Notes: a model not told the origin generated them from the letters alone. Positions 29,410 through 38,476 are shown, numbered from the stretch's first letter. The stretch: DNA of 64,000 nt from Phycisphaeraceae bacterium (GCA_028277745.1 JANQFR010000096.1:1-64000), one strand, 5' to 3'. Numbers and translations: made by a program.

Positions 29410-29462
29410 ATAGCCGGCGGGCTACGCCCGCCTGGACCGGGGCCGCGTAGCGGCCCGGCTAT
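29410..29462. repeat. 53-bp cloverleaf-like repeat, copy 2
   Basis: This copy is identical to 23689-23741 except for G in place of A at element position 36. The change makes the second hairpin (GGGCCGC-GTA-GCGGCCC) a perfect 7-bp stem. Like copy 1 it lies between two convergent genes, here DUF5658 and the sulfite reductase, almost touching both stop codons. It is a REP-like element or bidirectional terminator (inference). Confidence 0.85.
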
Positions 29463-29475
29463 GGGGTGCGCCAAC

Positions 29476-31308
29476 TCAGCTCGCCGCGCAGGCGTTCGGC
29501 AGGTAGGGCGCGGGGTGGGTCTTCTCCATGAGAGAAGACGTCTTGGGGTCGGCCTTGAGGCAGTCGACAATGGCGGTTGTCCCCAGCCGGCGGAAGACCG
29601 AGCCGTAGTCCTCGCCGTTGTCGGCGTGGGTCTTGGCGAGGTCGAACAGCACGGCGCACACGTCCGCCACCCGATCGCGGGGGACCTGGCGGAGGTAGAG
29701 CTGATCGTCGTGGACGAGGGCCGTCCCCTGGTGAGAGCCGTCCTCGGAGCCGCCGATCTTGAGCATGTACATATCGGGGCCCTGGCCGACCCAGCCGAGG
29801 GTCTTGGTGGCGGGGCGGAAGCACTGGCGTTCGCAGCCGGTGATGCCGATCGACTCGGCCACGTCGCCGTAGCCCATGTCGTCGAGCTGGTCGAGCAGCT
29901 CGGGCTCGAACTGCTCGGACTCGGTGTAGGACAGCCGGCAGGTCGGCAGGCCGACGCAGGCGCCCGAGAGCAGCCGGAGCCTTGACACCGGCTTGCCCTT
30001 GCGCAGGCCCTGGCCGAATTCCCTGGCCTTGGCCTCGAAATCGGCCTTGGCGGCCTCGTCGATGTCGGTGAAGAGCAGGTCCTGGTTGGGCGTGACCATC
30101 ACCTCGGTCCCGGGGAACGCGTCGAGCAGGGCGGGGACCATGGACTTGAGGTTGCCGTTGTCGCCGTCGATCAACCGGCCGCACTCGATGTAGGCGCCGT
30201 AGGTCCACTTGCCGTTGGACTCCTGTTTCGTCCAGCCGTGGTGCATCATGCGGGCGCCGGGGTCGAAGTCGGGGTCGGGCAGCTCGAAGGACGAGCCCTT
30301 GGCGCGGACCTGGTCGCGGTACCACTCGATGCCTTGCTTGTGGATGACGTACTTGAGCCGGGCCCAGTGGCGGTTCTTGCGGTCGCCCCATTCCTCGTGG
30401 ACCTTGACGATGTCGTGCAGGCCCCGCATGAGGTCGGCCTCGGTGAAGACGCCCAGCGACTGGCCCAGGGCGGCGAAGGTGGGCTTGCCGTTCTTCTCGC
30501 CCTGGCCGCCTCCGACATAGACGTGGTAGGCCGCGATTTTGTCGTGCTCGATGACCGGAGCGATAGCCAGGTCGTTGGTGCGCAGCTCGACGCAGTTGTC
30601 GCCGACGAGGACGCCGTTGTCGTCGCGGGCCACGGCCGAGAAGGCGACCTTGAACTTGCGGTTGAGCAGCTTCGAGCCGTAGTCGTAGCGTTTCTCCGGA
30701 TCGTGGATGTCGTTGGGGTCGACGGCGAAGATCTGGATGTGCGGCGCCGCGGGCAGGCGGAAGTAGGCGCCGTACTCGATGGCCTTGGCGTTGGCGTCGT
30801 AGACGGCGCTGAACTTCGAGAGCGGGCAGCCCATGACGTTGCGCACGTTGTCGCCGCAACCGTTGAGGGTGTAGAACCCGGTGGAGGCGAGGTCCTGGAT
30901 CAGCGGGAGGATGTGTTTCTTGGGGACCCAGTGGTACTGGATGTTCTGCCGGGTGGTGAGGCGCAGCGACGGCTTGCCGAACGGGTTGTGGTCGCAGTAC
31001 TTGTCCGCGACCTGGTCAAAGACCCGCCACTGGTCGGCGGTGAACGACCCGCCGCCGGGGATCGAGCAGCGGATCATGTACATCCAGTCCTTCTCCCGGC
31101 CGGTTTTGGCGCGGTTGTACTCGAGGTAGATGCCCTGGCTCTTGGCGAGGAACTCCGACTCCTTGATGATGTCGTCGGTCGCCATGTCGCGGAAGTCGTG
31201 GTCGAGGTGGCCGACGCCGTGGTTGGAGTCGAGCTTGATGTGCTCTTCCTTGCCGAGTTGGTCGTCGGGGGTGTTCAGCAGGGGGTCGGGGGTTTTGGCG
31301 GGGGGCAT
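29476..31308 (-). CDS. siroheme [4Fe-4S] sulfite reductase (nitrite/sulfite reductase family)
   Basis: This 610-residue cytoplasmic enzyme carries out six-electron reduction of sulfite to sulfide. It has the two ferredoxin-like half-domains and siroheme segments of the family (TTRQNIQYHWVP, NVRNVMGCPLSKF). The cluster/siroheme cysteines are Cys451-x5-Cys457 (ACVGLPTC) and Cys492-x3-Cys496 (GCERQC). The CVxxPTC form matches sulfite reductases, while nitrite reductases have CTGxxFC, so sulfite is preferred here. The second motif is unusual: families normally have GCPN(G/S)CG. It stands alone, convergent to the DUF5658 gene and divergent from UDP-glucose dehydrogenase. The electron donor is probably ferredoxin; no flavoprotein partner is adjacent. 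Confidence 0.85.
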   Translation of the reverse strand: MPPAKTPDPLLNTPDDQLGKEEHIKLDSNHGVGHLDHDFRDMATDDIIKESEFLAKSQGIYLEYNRAKTGREKDWMYMIRCSIPGGGSFTADQWRVFDQVADKYCDHNPFGKPSLRLTTRQNIQYHWVPKKHILPLIQDLASTGFYTLNGCGDNVRNVMGCPLSKFSAVYDANAKAIEYGAYFRLPAAPHIQIFAVDPNDIHDPEKRYDYGSKLLNRKFKVAFSAVARDDNGVLVGDNCVELRTNDLAIAPVIEHDKIAAYHVYVGGGQGEKNGKPTFAALGQSLGVFTEADLMRGLHDIVKVHEEWGDRKNRHWARLKYVIHKQGIEWYRDQVRAKGSSFELPDPDFDPGARMMHHGWTKQESNGKWTYGAYIECGRLIDGDNGNLKSMVPALLDAFPGTEVMVTPNQDLLFTDIDEAAKADFEAKAREFGQGLRKGKPVSRLRLLSGACVGLPTCRLSYTESEQFEPELLDQLDDMGYGDVAESIGITGCERQCFRPATKTLGWVGQGPDMYMLKIGGSEDGSHQGTALVHDDQLYLRQVPRDRVADVCAVLFDLAKTHADNGEDYGSVFRRLGTTAIVDCLKADPKTSSLMEKTHPAPYLPNACAAS

Positions 31309-31461
31309 GTCGGGGCTCCCTGACGCTCAGGCGTCGCGGGCGAGGTAGGGGGGTGGATCGAGGTAAGCTCTATATTTTAGGGCGATAGCGTCGCCGATGC
31401 CAAACGGCTACACTTTCGCGGGCAAATCGCCGATGAGAAGGGCGTAGATTAGGGGAATACC

Positions 31462-32832
31462 ATGCGTATTACGATGGTCGGGACCGGATACGTCGGCCTG
31501 GTGACCGGCACCTGTTTCGCCAACACCGGCAACGACGTGACCTGCCTCGACGTCGACCCGGCCAAGATCGACAAGCTCAACCGCGGCGTGAGCCCGATCT
31601 ACGAGCCGGGCCTCGATGAGTTGATCCAGCGGAACACCAAGGCCGGCCGGCTGCACTTCACCCTCGACAAGCAGCGGGCCTACCAGGGCGCCGAGATCAT
31701 CTTCATCTGCGTCGGCACGCCCAGCGACGAGGCCGGCCACGCCGACCTGAAATACGTCCTCGCCGCCGCGGGCGACATCGGCGACGCCATCGAGGCCGCC
31801 CCCGGCTCCACCGGCGGCGACGCCGACGAACGCCGCGCCAAGATCATCGTCGTCAAGTCCACTGTCCCCGTCGGCACCAACGCCAAGGTCCGCGACGCGA
31901 TCGCCGCCCGCACGTCCAAACGCTTCATGATGGCGTCCAACCCCGAGTTCCTGAAAGAGGGCGCCGCGATCAACGACTTCAACAAGCCCGACCGCGTCGT
32001 CATCGGCGCCGACGACAAGGGCGCCGCCGACCGCATGCGCGACCTTTACGAGCCCTTCGTCCGGCAGGGCAACCCCATCTTCACCATGGACATCCCCTCC
32101 GCCGAGATGGTCAAGTACGCCTCCAACGCCATGCTCGCCACCAAGATCTCGTTCATCAACGAGATCGCCAACCTCTGCGAAGCCTACGGCGCCGACGTCA
32201 ACGAGGTCCGCCGCGGCATGTGCTCCGACAAACGCATCGGCAACCAGTTCCTCTACCCCGGCCTCGGCTATGGCGGGTCCTGCTTCCCCAAAGACGTGCT
32301 CGCATGTATCTCGATGGGCGTTCAGTCCGACACGCCGACGACGCTGCTCAAGGCTGTCCATGACGTGAACCAGGCCCAGCGCAACGCCTTTATGAAGAAG
32401 ATCGACGGCCACTTCGAAAGCCTCGGCTTCGACGGGGTCCGGATCGCGGTCTGGGGCGTCGCCTTCAAGCCCGGCACCGACGACATCCGAGAGGCGCCGT
32501 CTCTCACCCTCATGAACCACCTGCTGGACCGCGGCGTCAGCCTCACCGCGTACGACCCCGTCGCCCACGAGACCTGCAGGGCCGTCATGGGCGACAAGAT
32601 CGACTACGCCGATGACCCCTACGCCGCACTCGACGGCGCCGACGCCCTGATCGTCTGCACCGACTGGGATGAGTTCAAAAACCCCGACTTCGACCTGATG
32701 CGGAGCCGGCTGAAGTCGGCGGTCATCTTCGATGGCCGCAACATGTATCGCCGCTCGTTGATGCGTGAGCACGGCTTCGTCTACCACAGCGTCGGCCGCC
32801 AGATCGTGACGCCCGAAGAGCAGGCGGTGTAG
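31462..32832 (+). CDS. ugd: UDP-glucose 6-dehydrogenase
   Basis: This 456-residue enzyme oxidises UDP-glucose to UDP-glucuronate with two NAD+, supplying precursors for surface polysaccharides. It has an N-terminal Rossmann domain (MVGTGYVGLVTGTCFANTGN), the specificity loop SPIYEPGLDELI, the substrate loop SNPEFLKEGAAINDF, and the catalytic Cys274 in GYGGSCFPKD. A second Rossmann domain follows, with WGVAFKPGTDDIREAPS. The length fits the family. It is a single gene between the sulfite reductase and the end of nirA. Region 31309-31461, shared with the divergent sulfite reductase, must hold both promoters. Confidence 0.95.
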   Translation: MRITMVGTGYVGLVTGTCFANTGNDVTCLDVDPAKIDKLNRGVSPIYEPGLDELIQRNTKAGRLHFTLDKQRAYQGAEIIFICVGTPSDEAGHADLKYVLAAAGDIGDAIEAAPGSTGGDADERRAKIIVVKSTVPVGTNAKVRDAIAARTSKRFMMASNPEFLKEGAAINDFNKPDRVVIGADDKGAADRMRDLYEPFVRQGNPIFTMDIPSAEMVKYASNAMLATKISFINEIANLCEAYGADVNEVRRGMCSDKRIGNQFLYPGLGYGGSCFPKDVLACISMGVQSDTPTTLLKAVHDVNQAQRNAFMKKIDGHFESLGFDGVRIAVWGVAFKPGTDDIREAPSLTLMNHLLDRGVSLTAYDPVAHETCRAVMGDKIDYADDPYAALDGADALIVCTDWDEFKNPDFDLMRSRLKSAVIFDGRNMYRRSLMREHGFVYHSVGRQIVTPEEQAV

Positions 32833-32879
32833 GCCGCTGCGTCGGTTGCAAGTGCCCAGGTTTCAGCGGAAGAACGTAT

Positions 32880-34439
32880 TTACGCGTCTGGCGTTTCCGA
32901 TCGATGCAGAACCGGAAGAGGCAGCCCATCGACGCCGCGCCTGTCGCGTCGGCGGACTGCATCGTCCCAATGCCGAACCAGGGACACGAGCGTATCGACC
33001 AACTCATCACAGGGCACGCCATCGAACAGCTTGATCGCGGGCCTCGGCCGGTCACGGTCGGAGCCGCCGATGTAGATATCCGCCGTTTCGACCACGCCGC
33101 GGTCGGTGTGTTGCCGGCGGCCGACGAGACCGATGTCGGCGATCAGATGCTGGCCGCAGCCGGCGCGGCATGCCGACCAATGGATCGACCGGGGCGGGGC
33201 GTCGGGGCATCGGCGCGCCAGTTCGCGGCTGATGTCCGCCGAGCGCTGGCGCGTTTCGATCGCCGCCAAGGCGCAGAATTCGGCCCCGGTGCAGCTTACG
33301 GTTTGCCATTCCAGGGGATGAGCCTCGATCGGCAGTTCGTTCAGAAGCGGTTCCTGGCGCAACCTGGAAAGGTGAGCCGCGTCGATGCCCGGAAGGAGGA
33401 CATTCTTTTCGAGGGTGAAACGCAACACGCCTTGGCCGTATCGGTCGGCGATCTTGGCCAACTCATGCAGATGCTGTGCGGAAAGCCCACCGCCCCGCAC
33501 GAGCAGCGTAACCGCCACACGATCCGGCTGACGCTGGGGGATCACGCCGAACACGCGGCAAGGCTCGGCGCCCCGGGTATCGCGCCCCGCGGGCCGCAGC
33601 GATCGCCCCACGGCCCGCTCGAGCTCTTGCCGCAGCCGTGACGCTCCCCACCGTTCAACCAGATAACACAGGCGTGACCGGCTTCGCGTGCGGCGGGGGC
33701 CGTGGTCGCGGTAGAGACTCAAGAGCGCCGCCACGGCGGACGGCGCTTGCGTCGGCGTCACGAACACATCCAGCGGCTGCGCGACGTGAAAGTCGTCGGC
33801 GCTCATCTTGCCGCCGACCAGCATGTTGAAGCCGTGGACGGCATCGCCGTCATCGTCGGCGATAGCCGCGACGAGAGCGATGTCCTGCATATCGGCGTAG
33901 CAGCAGCGTCGTGTGCACGCGGTAACCGCGATGTTGACCTTGCGCGGCAGGTTGAGCAGGTCGTTGCGTCGGACCACGGCTTCGTCGATTTGGCGAACTG
34001 TCTGAGTAGCATCGAACAACTCGTGCGGGCACAGCCCCGCCAACGGGCAGCCGCTGATATTGCGTACGCTGTCCATCAATGTTTTGGCGCTGATCAAGCC
34101 CGCGGCGCGCAGCTCATCGATGACCGGCGGCAACGCGGACAGGCTCAGCCACCTCAGTTGAAGCTGGCCGCGCGCTGTGAGATCAATGACGCCCCGGCCA
34201 TGACGCTCCGCGACGCCGGCGACGCTTCTGGCCTGGTCCGCGGTCAGTTGGCCCGCCGGCACGCGGACGCGCATCATGAAGTAGCCCGGCGTGCGCGGCC
34301 GCCACGCGATGCCCCAGACCTTCAGCCGCTCGAGGTCTTCCTTGGCCACCTGCTCCGGCCGGCGGGCGGCCAGACGGGCGAGGCCGCGGCCGGCCTCAAC
34401 CAGGGCCTCCTCGGACTTGATTTGCTCGAATCGGTTCAA
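32880..34439 (-). CDS. nirA: NirA-type siroheme nitrite reductase
   Basis: This 519-residue member of the siroheme nitrite/sulfite reductase family reduces nitrite to ammonium in the cytoplasm. The half-domain motifs are LTARGQLQLRWL and NISGCPLAGLCPHELFD, and the cluster motifs are Cys383-x5-Cys389 (CTGAEFC) and Cys424-x3-Cys428 (CRAGCG). CTGxxFC is the nitrite-type signature, unlike the CVGLPTC of the paralogue at 29476. A long Arg-rich loop occurs in the middle (about 240-300). It is the last gene of the minus-strand nitrate operon, 6 bp after the small unknown gene. NirA placed behind a periplasmic NapA implies nitrite import or leakage into the cell. Confidence 0.85.
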   Translation of the reverse strand: MNRFEQIKSEEALVEAGRGLARLAARRPEQVAKEDLERLKVWGIAWRPRTPGYFMMRVRVPAGQLTADQARSVAGVAERHGRGVIDLTARGQLQLRWLSLSALPPVIDELRAAGLISAKTLMDSVRNISGCPLAGLCPHELFDATQTVRQIDEAVVRRNDLLNLPRKVNIAVTACTRRCCYADMQDIALVAAIADDDGDAVHGFNMLVGGKMSADDFHVAQPLDVFVTPTQAPSAVAALLSLYRDHGPRRTRSRSRLCYLVERWGASRLRQELERAVGRSLRPAGRDTRGAEPCRVFGVIPQRQPDRVAVTLLVRGGGLSAQHLHELAKIADRYGQGVLRFTLEKNVLLPGIDAAHLSRLRQEPLLNELPIEAHPLEWQTVSCTGAEFCALAAIETRQRSADISRELARRCPDAPPRSIHWSACRAGCGQHLIADIGLVGRRQHTDRGVVETADIYIGGSDRDRPRPAIKLFDGVPCDELVDTLVSLVRHWDDAVRRRDRRGVDGLPLPVLHRSETPDA

Positions 34440-34445
34440 CGCACG

Positions 34446-34766
34446 TCAACCTTTATTTGTCATAGGATTGAACACGGACGTATCGTGAGCGATCCGCACC
34501 AGGCGGACGCCGTCCGGCGTGACCGTCAGCGTGTCGCACCAGGGGCGGCCGTCATGCACATACCGCACCTGCACCGCGCGGGCCGTTCCGCATCGCAAGA
34601 GACTGCGGGCCGCGTCGAGAGAGATCGATCCGGCGTTGGCGTACGCGTCGGGGGCGCCCTTGCAGATGACTTCCAACACCTCGGTCAACTCCGCGATGTC
34701 AGCGAAGAGCTGATCGACGGTGTCTTCGTCGAGCACGGCTTGATGCAGGTCAGGCAGGCGATCCAT
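34446..34766 (-). CDS. small protein of unknown function in the nap-nirA operon
   Basis: This 106-residue acidic protein has no signal peptide. Two visible halves are an N-terminal helical part (LFADIAELTEVLEVICKG) and a C-terminal beta part (AVQVRYVHDGRPWCDTLTVTPDGVRLVRI). I cannot name a family. The ATG at 34766 lies 17 bases inside the end of the ferredoxin gene, and nirA starts 6 bases after its stop, so it is tightly coupled to nitrate/nitrite reduction. A chaperone or accessory factor is possible, but that is only guilt by association. Confidence 0.65.
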   Translation of the reverse strand: MDRLPDLHQAVLDEDTVDQLFADIAELTEVLEVICKGAPDAYANAGSISLDAARSLLRCGTARAVQVRYVHDGRPWCDTLTVTPDGVRLVRIAHDTSVFNPMTNKG

Positions 34767-35088
34767 GAGCGTTCTCACGATCCGGCACGACCAACACCGC
34801 ATTGATCGGCGCGGGACAGACGTCATGACACGCCCGGCAGCCCGTACAGCGACCGGGATCGACGCGCGGGATGCCGCGTTCGACCACGATCGCCCCCGGT
34901 TCCGGGCAACGTTCGCGGCAGGTGGAGCAGGTCAGGTTCCGGTACGCGAGGCAGTAACGTCCTTGAATGACCGCCCGGGTGGCCGGCAACGCGGACGTAC
35001 GCGTTGGCGCGCCGCCTGGACCGCGCCACAGCATGGCCAGCCGCCCGAACAACACGTCCCGCCGCGATACGGTTGCGTTAGATTTCAC
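34750..35088 (-). CDS. NapF-like ferredoxin with two [4Fe-4S] clusters
   Basis: This 112-residue protein is read from a GTG at 35088 that overlaps the TGA of the cytochrome gene (GTGA). The N-terminus VSRRDVLFGRL resembles the start of NapF. Two cluster motifs follow: Cys46-x7-Cys54-x2-Cys57-x3-Cys61 and Cys81-x2-Cys84-x2-Cys87-x3-Cys91. NapF is a cytoplasmic iron-sulfur protein linked to NapA maturation. This one is shorter than enteric NapF, which has about four clusters, so it could be a NapF-like maturation factor or an electron donor to NirA. The twin-arginine-like SRRD lacks a convincing hydrophobic stretch. Confidence 0.75.
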   Translation of the reverse strand: MKSNATVSRRDVLFGRLAMLWRGPGGAPTRTSALPATRAVIQGRYCLAYRNLTCSTCRERCPEPGAIVVERGIPRVDPGRCTGCRACHDVCPAPINAVLVVPDRENAHGSPA

Positions 35089-35966
35089 GGCTGCGCTTCC
35101 GGGGTCGGGGGTGGCGCCGGGGACCGGGCGACCGGGGGACGTTCGGCGTTGAAGACCTGCATCTGGTCGAGCGTGGCGGAAGATGCGTGGCATTGCACGC
35201 AGTTGGTCCGCCAGGGGTGCGACGTGCGTAATCCTTCCTGGGCCAGCGTGCCGTGACAACTGAAGCAGTTTTCGCGCATCCACGTGGTGTGCGGGATCGT
35301 CGGCGGGGCGCCGGGCCAGGCCCGTTCACCCGGTCCCGGCGTGGCGAGCCCCTCGAACCGGCTGGCGCCGATCCGCAGCACGCCCGCGGGCGGCGTGGCG
35401 CGGTTGGTCGATTCAACGTGGCACTGAACGCAGTTGGGCAGCAGTTCGTGACTCATCGGCGGCGCCGCCACCTGGCCCACGCGCAGGCCCTCGCCATGGC
35501 AGACCAGGCACGATGCTGCGCTCACCTGATCGATCGCGTGCGGCACAACCGGCGGCGCACCGCTGAAGGCCCGCCGTTGGGCGCGGGCCTCCACGGCTCC
35601 GCGTCGCTCGGCCGCGTCCGGCGGCAGCGACGCGAAGAACGCCGCCATCTCCTCAGCCGGGCGCGGCTCTGACGGCGGGAACCGGCTGGACCAACCCGCG
35701 TTGGGGCCCAGATCGGCGTCGTACAGTTCGGCATAGCTCACCGCGCGGGGCGCATCGCCGTGCGACGTTGTCGAGACGACCGGCCGTTCCGACACACGGT
35801 GCGGAACGACGCCGTTGTTGAGCCCGACGAAGTAGCCCGTGACCGCCGCGCCGATGACGAACGCCAGGGCGATGTGGCCGAACCGTCGCAGCCAGGACCT
35901 ATCGTGTGACGCTCCGGGCGGCGTTGCTCGGGAGTCGGGTTGGGGCTGCGGTGTGCCGTCGATCAC
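35085..35966 (-). CDS. tetraheme cytochrome c with duplicated NapB-like unit
   Basis: This 293-residue protein has an N-terminal membrane anchor (about 31-50) and a periplasmic part with four heme sites: CLVCH (153-157), CVQCH (179-183), CFSCH (234-238) and CVQCH (256-260). Each pair is preceded by the NapB-type patch GAPP(V/T)(V/I)PH, with a distal (M/T)SH between the hemes. The protein is therefore two NapB units in tandem; ordinary NapB has one unit with two hemes and is soluble. It overlaps napA by ATGA and is the probable electron donor to NapA. The duplication and the membrane anchor are unusual. Confidence 0.85.
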   Translation of the reverse strand: MIDGTPQPQPDSRATPPGASHDRSWLRRFGHIALAFVIGAAVTGYFVGLNNGVVPHRVSERPVVSTTSHGDAPRAVSYAELYDADLGPNAGWSSRFPPSEPRPAEEMAAFFASLPPDAAERRGAVEARAQRRAFSGAPPVVPHAIDQVSAASCLVCHGEGLRVGQVAAPPMSHELLPNCVQCHVESTNRATPPAGVLRIGASRFEGLATPGPGERAWPGAPPTIPHTTWMRENCFSCHGTLAQEGLRTSHPWRTNCVQCHASSATLDQMQVFNAERPPVARSPAPPPTPEAQP

Positions 35967-38476
35967 GGCGACCTCTCCGGGAAGTATGGCGGCGTTTGAG
36001 TGAGCTTCGTCACCTCCGCTGCGCTCTTCTTGTAGTCCGGCTGCTTCGAGAACGGGTCGATGGCGTCAAGCGTGAGGTCGTTGATCTGGGCGGCCTCATC
36101 GAAGAACGGCACGAAAATATGGCCGCGATCCGGTTTCGCGCGGCCGTCCAGCCAGACGGGCAATTGCATCTCGCCCCGCCGGGTGGTGATCCGTACGGTT
36201 TCGCCGTTTCGGACGCCGCGTTCGCGTGCGTCGTCGGGGTGCATCTCGACGTAAGCGCCCGGCATGGCCCGCCGCAGCTGAGGCACGCGCATCGTCATGG
36301 TGCCGGTGTGCCACTGCTCGAGCACGCGCCCCGTGGTGAGCGTCAGCGGCAGGGCCCCGTCGGCCATCTCCGCCGGCCAGCAGTGCGGCCGGAACCAGAT
36401 CAACGCCCGATTATCTTTCGTGACCGAGTGGTAGAACTGGAATTGACGTCCTTTCTCGACATAAACGTCAGCCCCTTCCACAAACCGCCATCGCGTTTCC
36501 TGGAACGTCCCGTCGGGCGACTCGACCACGGGCCAGCGCAGGCCGCGTTCCTTGACAAGGACGTCGTAGGGCGCGACGTCCTTGTGCTTCATGAAGGTGA
36601 ACTGACGGTATTCGTCGAACAACTGCCGATCAACGTTGACGTCGTAGTAGTGCTCCCATTCCCAGATCGGGACCTCCTGGCCCTTCTCGTCATTGATACG
36701 GAACAGCCATTGGCCGTCTTTGTCGCGAAGCCCCGAATGGCCCAGCTCATAGAGTCGGCGCGCCACCGCGAGGGTCTGCCAGCAGTCGTCCCGTGCCTCG
36801 CCCGGCGGCTCGACCATCTTGAACCACTGCTGCGTTCGGCGTTCGCTGTTGCCGTAAACGCCGTTCTTCTCCACCCACATCGCCGCGGGCAGCACCAGGT
36901 CGGCCAACTCGGTGGTGGCGGTCGGATACACCTCGGAGACGATGAGGAATTTGTCCTTCAGCTCCTGCTTGGCCTTGAACAGCTTACGGGTGTTGGGCAG
37001 GGATTGGCCGGGGTTGGTGACCTGGACCCAGAGGGTGTCGATGTCGCCGCCGGTTTCGGTGGGGGTGCAGAACCTTTCGAACATCTTGACGGTGTGATGG
37101 CCGGGCTTGGGGTTGATGCGGTCGGCCGGCAGGTTCCACCGTTGCTCACAGTCGCGGCGGTGGGGCGGTTTCGCGACGAGGCGTCCGCCGGGCAGGGCGT
37201 GGCACAGGGTGCCGACCTCGCGCACCGTGCCGCACGCCGAGGGCTGGCCGGTCAGCGACTGAGGCCCGTCGCCGGGCTTGCCCCAGTGGCCGGAAAGCAG
37301 GTGGATCCCGTGGACCAGGTTGTTGATCGCGGTGCCCGCCACGTGCTGGTTCATGCCCATGCACCACAGCGACACGATTTTCCGGCTCGGGTCGGCGAAG
37401 ATGGACGCGAGCATACGCAACTGCTCCGCCGGCACGCCGGTCAGCTCCTCCGTCTTCTCCGGCGTGTAGTGCGCGATGAGTTTCCGGTACTGCTCGAAGC
37501 TGATGGCTTCACCGAACAGCCCGGCGGAGCCGACCTCTTCGACGTACTCGACATACGCGTCGTGTTCGATCGGCGTCGAAGACTTCGCCGAAGGGTCGCG
37601 GTCGGCCCGGAAATTGCAGAACTTCTCGACAAAGGCCTTGTCGTAGTTGTCGTTGGCGAGCAGTTGCTGGGCCACGCAGTTGGCGATGGCGAGGTCGCCG
37701 TTGGGCTGCATCTGCAGAAAGTGGTCCGCCCGCTCGGTGGTGCGGGTGTAGCGCGTGCCAATGTCGATAATCGTGACCTTGTCGCCGTGCGCCAGCCGGT
37801 CCACCACACGGCTGAACAGCACGGGGTGCATCTCGGCGGGGTTGTTGCCCCAGGTGATCAGGACGTCGCAGGTGTCCAGGTCGTCGTAACAGCAAGCCGG
37901 CTCGTCGACGCCGTAGGTGCTGAGAAAGCCGGTGACCGCGGAAGCCATGCACAACCGGGCGTTGGCTTCGACGTGGTTGTTTGAGAGCCCGCCCTTCATC
38001 AGCTTCTGCACCACATAGCCTTCGGGAACGGTCGACTGGCCCGAGATGTAGAAGCCGAACCGCGGGCCGGACTTCATGATCCGTTTCGCCACGATATCGA
38101 TGGCTTCGTCCCATTCGATCGGGACGAGTTGGCCGTTGCGGCGGAGCATGGGTTGGGTGAGCCGATCGCTGCCGTAGAGGATCATGCCGACGTGATAGCC
38201 CTTGACGCAGAGCAGCCCCTTGTTGACCTCGGCCTGGCGGTCACCGGCGATGGCGACGACCTTGCCGTCCTTGACGCCGACCTGGACGTGACAGCCCGTG
38301 CCGCAGAAGCGACAGGGCGCCTTGTCCCAAGTGACGCCGGGGATCTCCGGCCGGTCGGGAAGCGGTGGGGCGGCGGGTGCGCCGCTACCGTCAGCCCGGC
38401 TGGCGAGCGAGCCCGCGAGGCCGGTCGCCGCCGTCATGGCGGCCAGTTTGATGAACGCGCGACGCTCCAGGTCCAT
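35963..38476 (-). CDS. napA: periplasmic nitrate reductase catalytic subunit NapA
   Basis: This 837-residue molybdoenzyme has an N-terminal Tat-type signal (RRAFIKLAAMTAATGLAG). The [4Fe-4S] ligands are Cys55, Cys58, Cys62 and Cys90 (CRFCGTGC and NKGLLCVKGYH). Cys176 in ARLCMASAV is the molybdenum ligand typical of NapA rather than NarG. Further NapA blocks are ITWGNNPAEMHPVL, LWCMGMNQHVAGT and HTGTMTMRVPQL. It reduces nitrate to nitrite in the periplasm with bis-MGD cofactor. The start at 38476 follows a GGAG site and lies 2 bp after napD. The napB-like gene overlaps its stop. Operon order is napD-napA-double napB-napF-like-unknown-nirA. Confidence 0.95.
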   Translation of the reverse strand: MDLERRAFIKLAAMTAATGLAGSLASRADGSGAPAAPPLPDRPEIPGVTWDKAPCRFCGTGCHVQVGVKDGKVVAIAGDRQAEVNKGLLCVKGYHVGMILYGSDRLTQPMLRRNGQLVPIEWDEAIDIVAKRIMKSGPRFGFYISGQSTVPEGYVVQKLMKGGLSNNHVEANARLCMASAVTGFLSTYGVDEPACCYDDLDTCDVLITWGNNPAEMHPVLFSRVVDRLAHGDKVTIIDIGTRYTRTTERADHFLQMQPNGDLAIANCVAQQLLANDNYDKAFVEKFCNFRADRDPSAKSSTPIEHDAYVEYVEEVGSAGLFGEAISFEQYRKLIAHYTPEKTEELTGVPAEQLRMLASIFADPSRKIVSLWCMGMNQHVAGTAINNLVHGIHLLSGHWGKPGDGPQSLTGQPSACGTVREVGTLCHALPGGRLVAKPPHRRDCEQRWNLPADRINPKPGHHTVKMFERFCTPTETGGDIDTLWVQVTNPGQSLPNTRKLFKAKQELKDKFLIVSEVYPTATTELADLVLPAAMWVEKNGVYGNSERRTQQWFKMVEPPGEARDDCWQTLAVARRLYELGHSGLRDKDGQWLFRINDEKGQEVPIWEWEHYYDVNVDRQLFDEYRQFTFMKHKDVAPYDVLVKERGLRWPVVESPDGTFQETRWRFVEGADVYVEKGRQFQFYHSVTKDNRALIWFRPHCWPAEMADGALPLTLTTGRVLEQWHTGTMTMRVPQLRRAMPGAYVEMHPDDARERGVRNGETVRITTRRGEMQLPVWLDGRAKPDRGHIFVPFFDEAAQINDLTLDAIDPFSKQPDYKKSAAEVTKLTQTPPYFPERSP

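Noticed and set aside
31408..32787. Long minus-strand frame opposite UDP-glucose dehydrogenase
   Set aside because: Shadow of a textbook UDP-glucose dehydrogenase on the plus strand.
35906..37984. Long plus-strand frame opposite napA
   Set aside because: Its translation is Arg/Val/Gly-rich without domains, and the minus strand encodes a clear NapA with all cofactor ligands.
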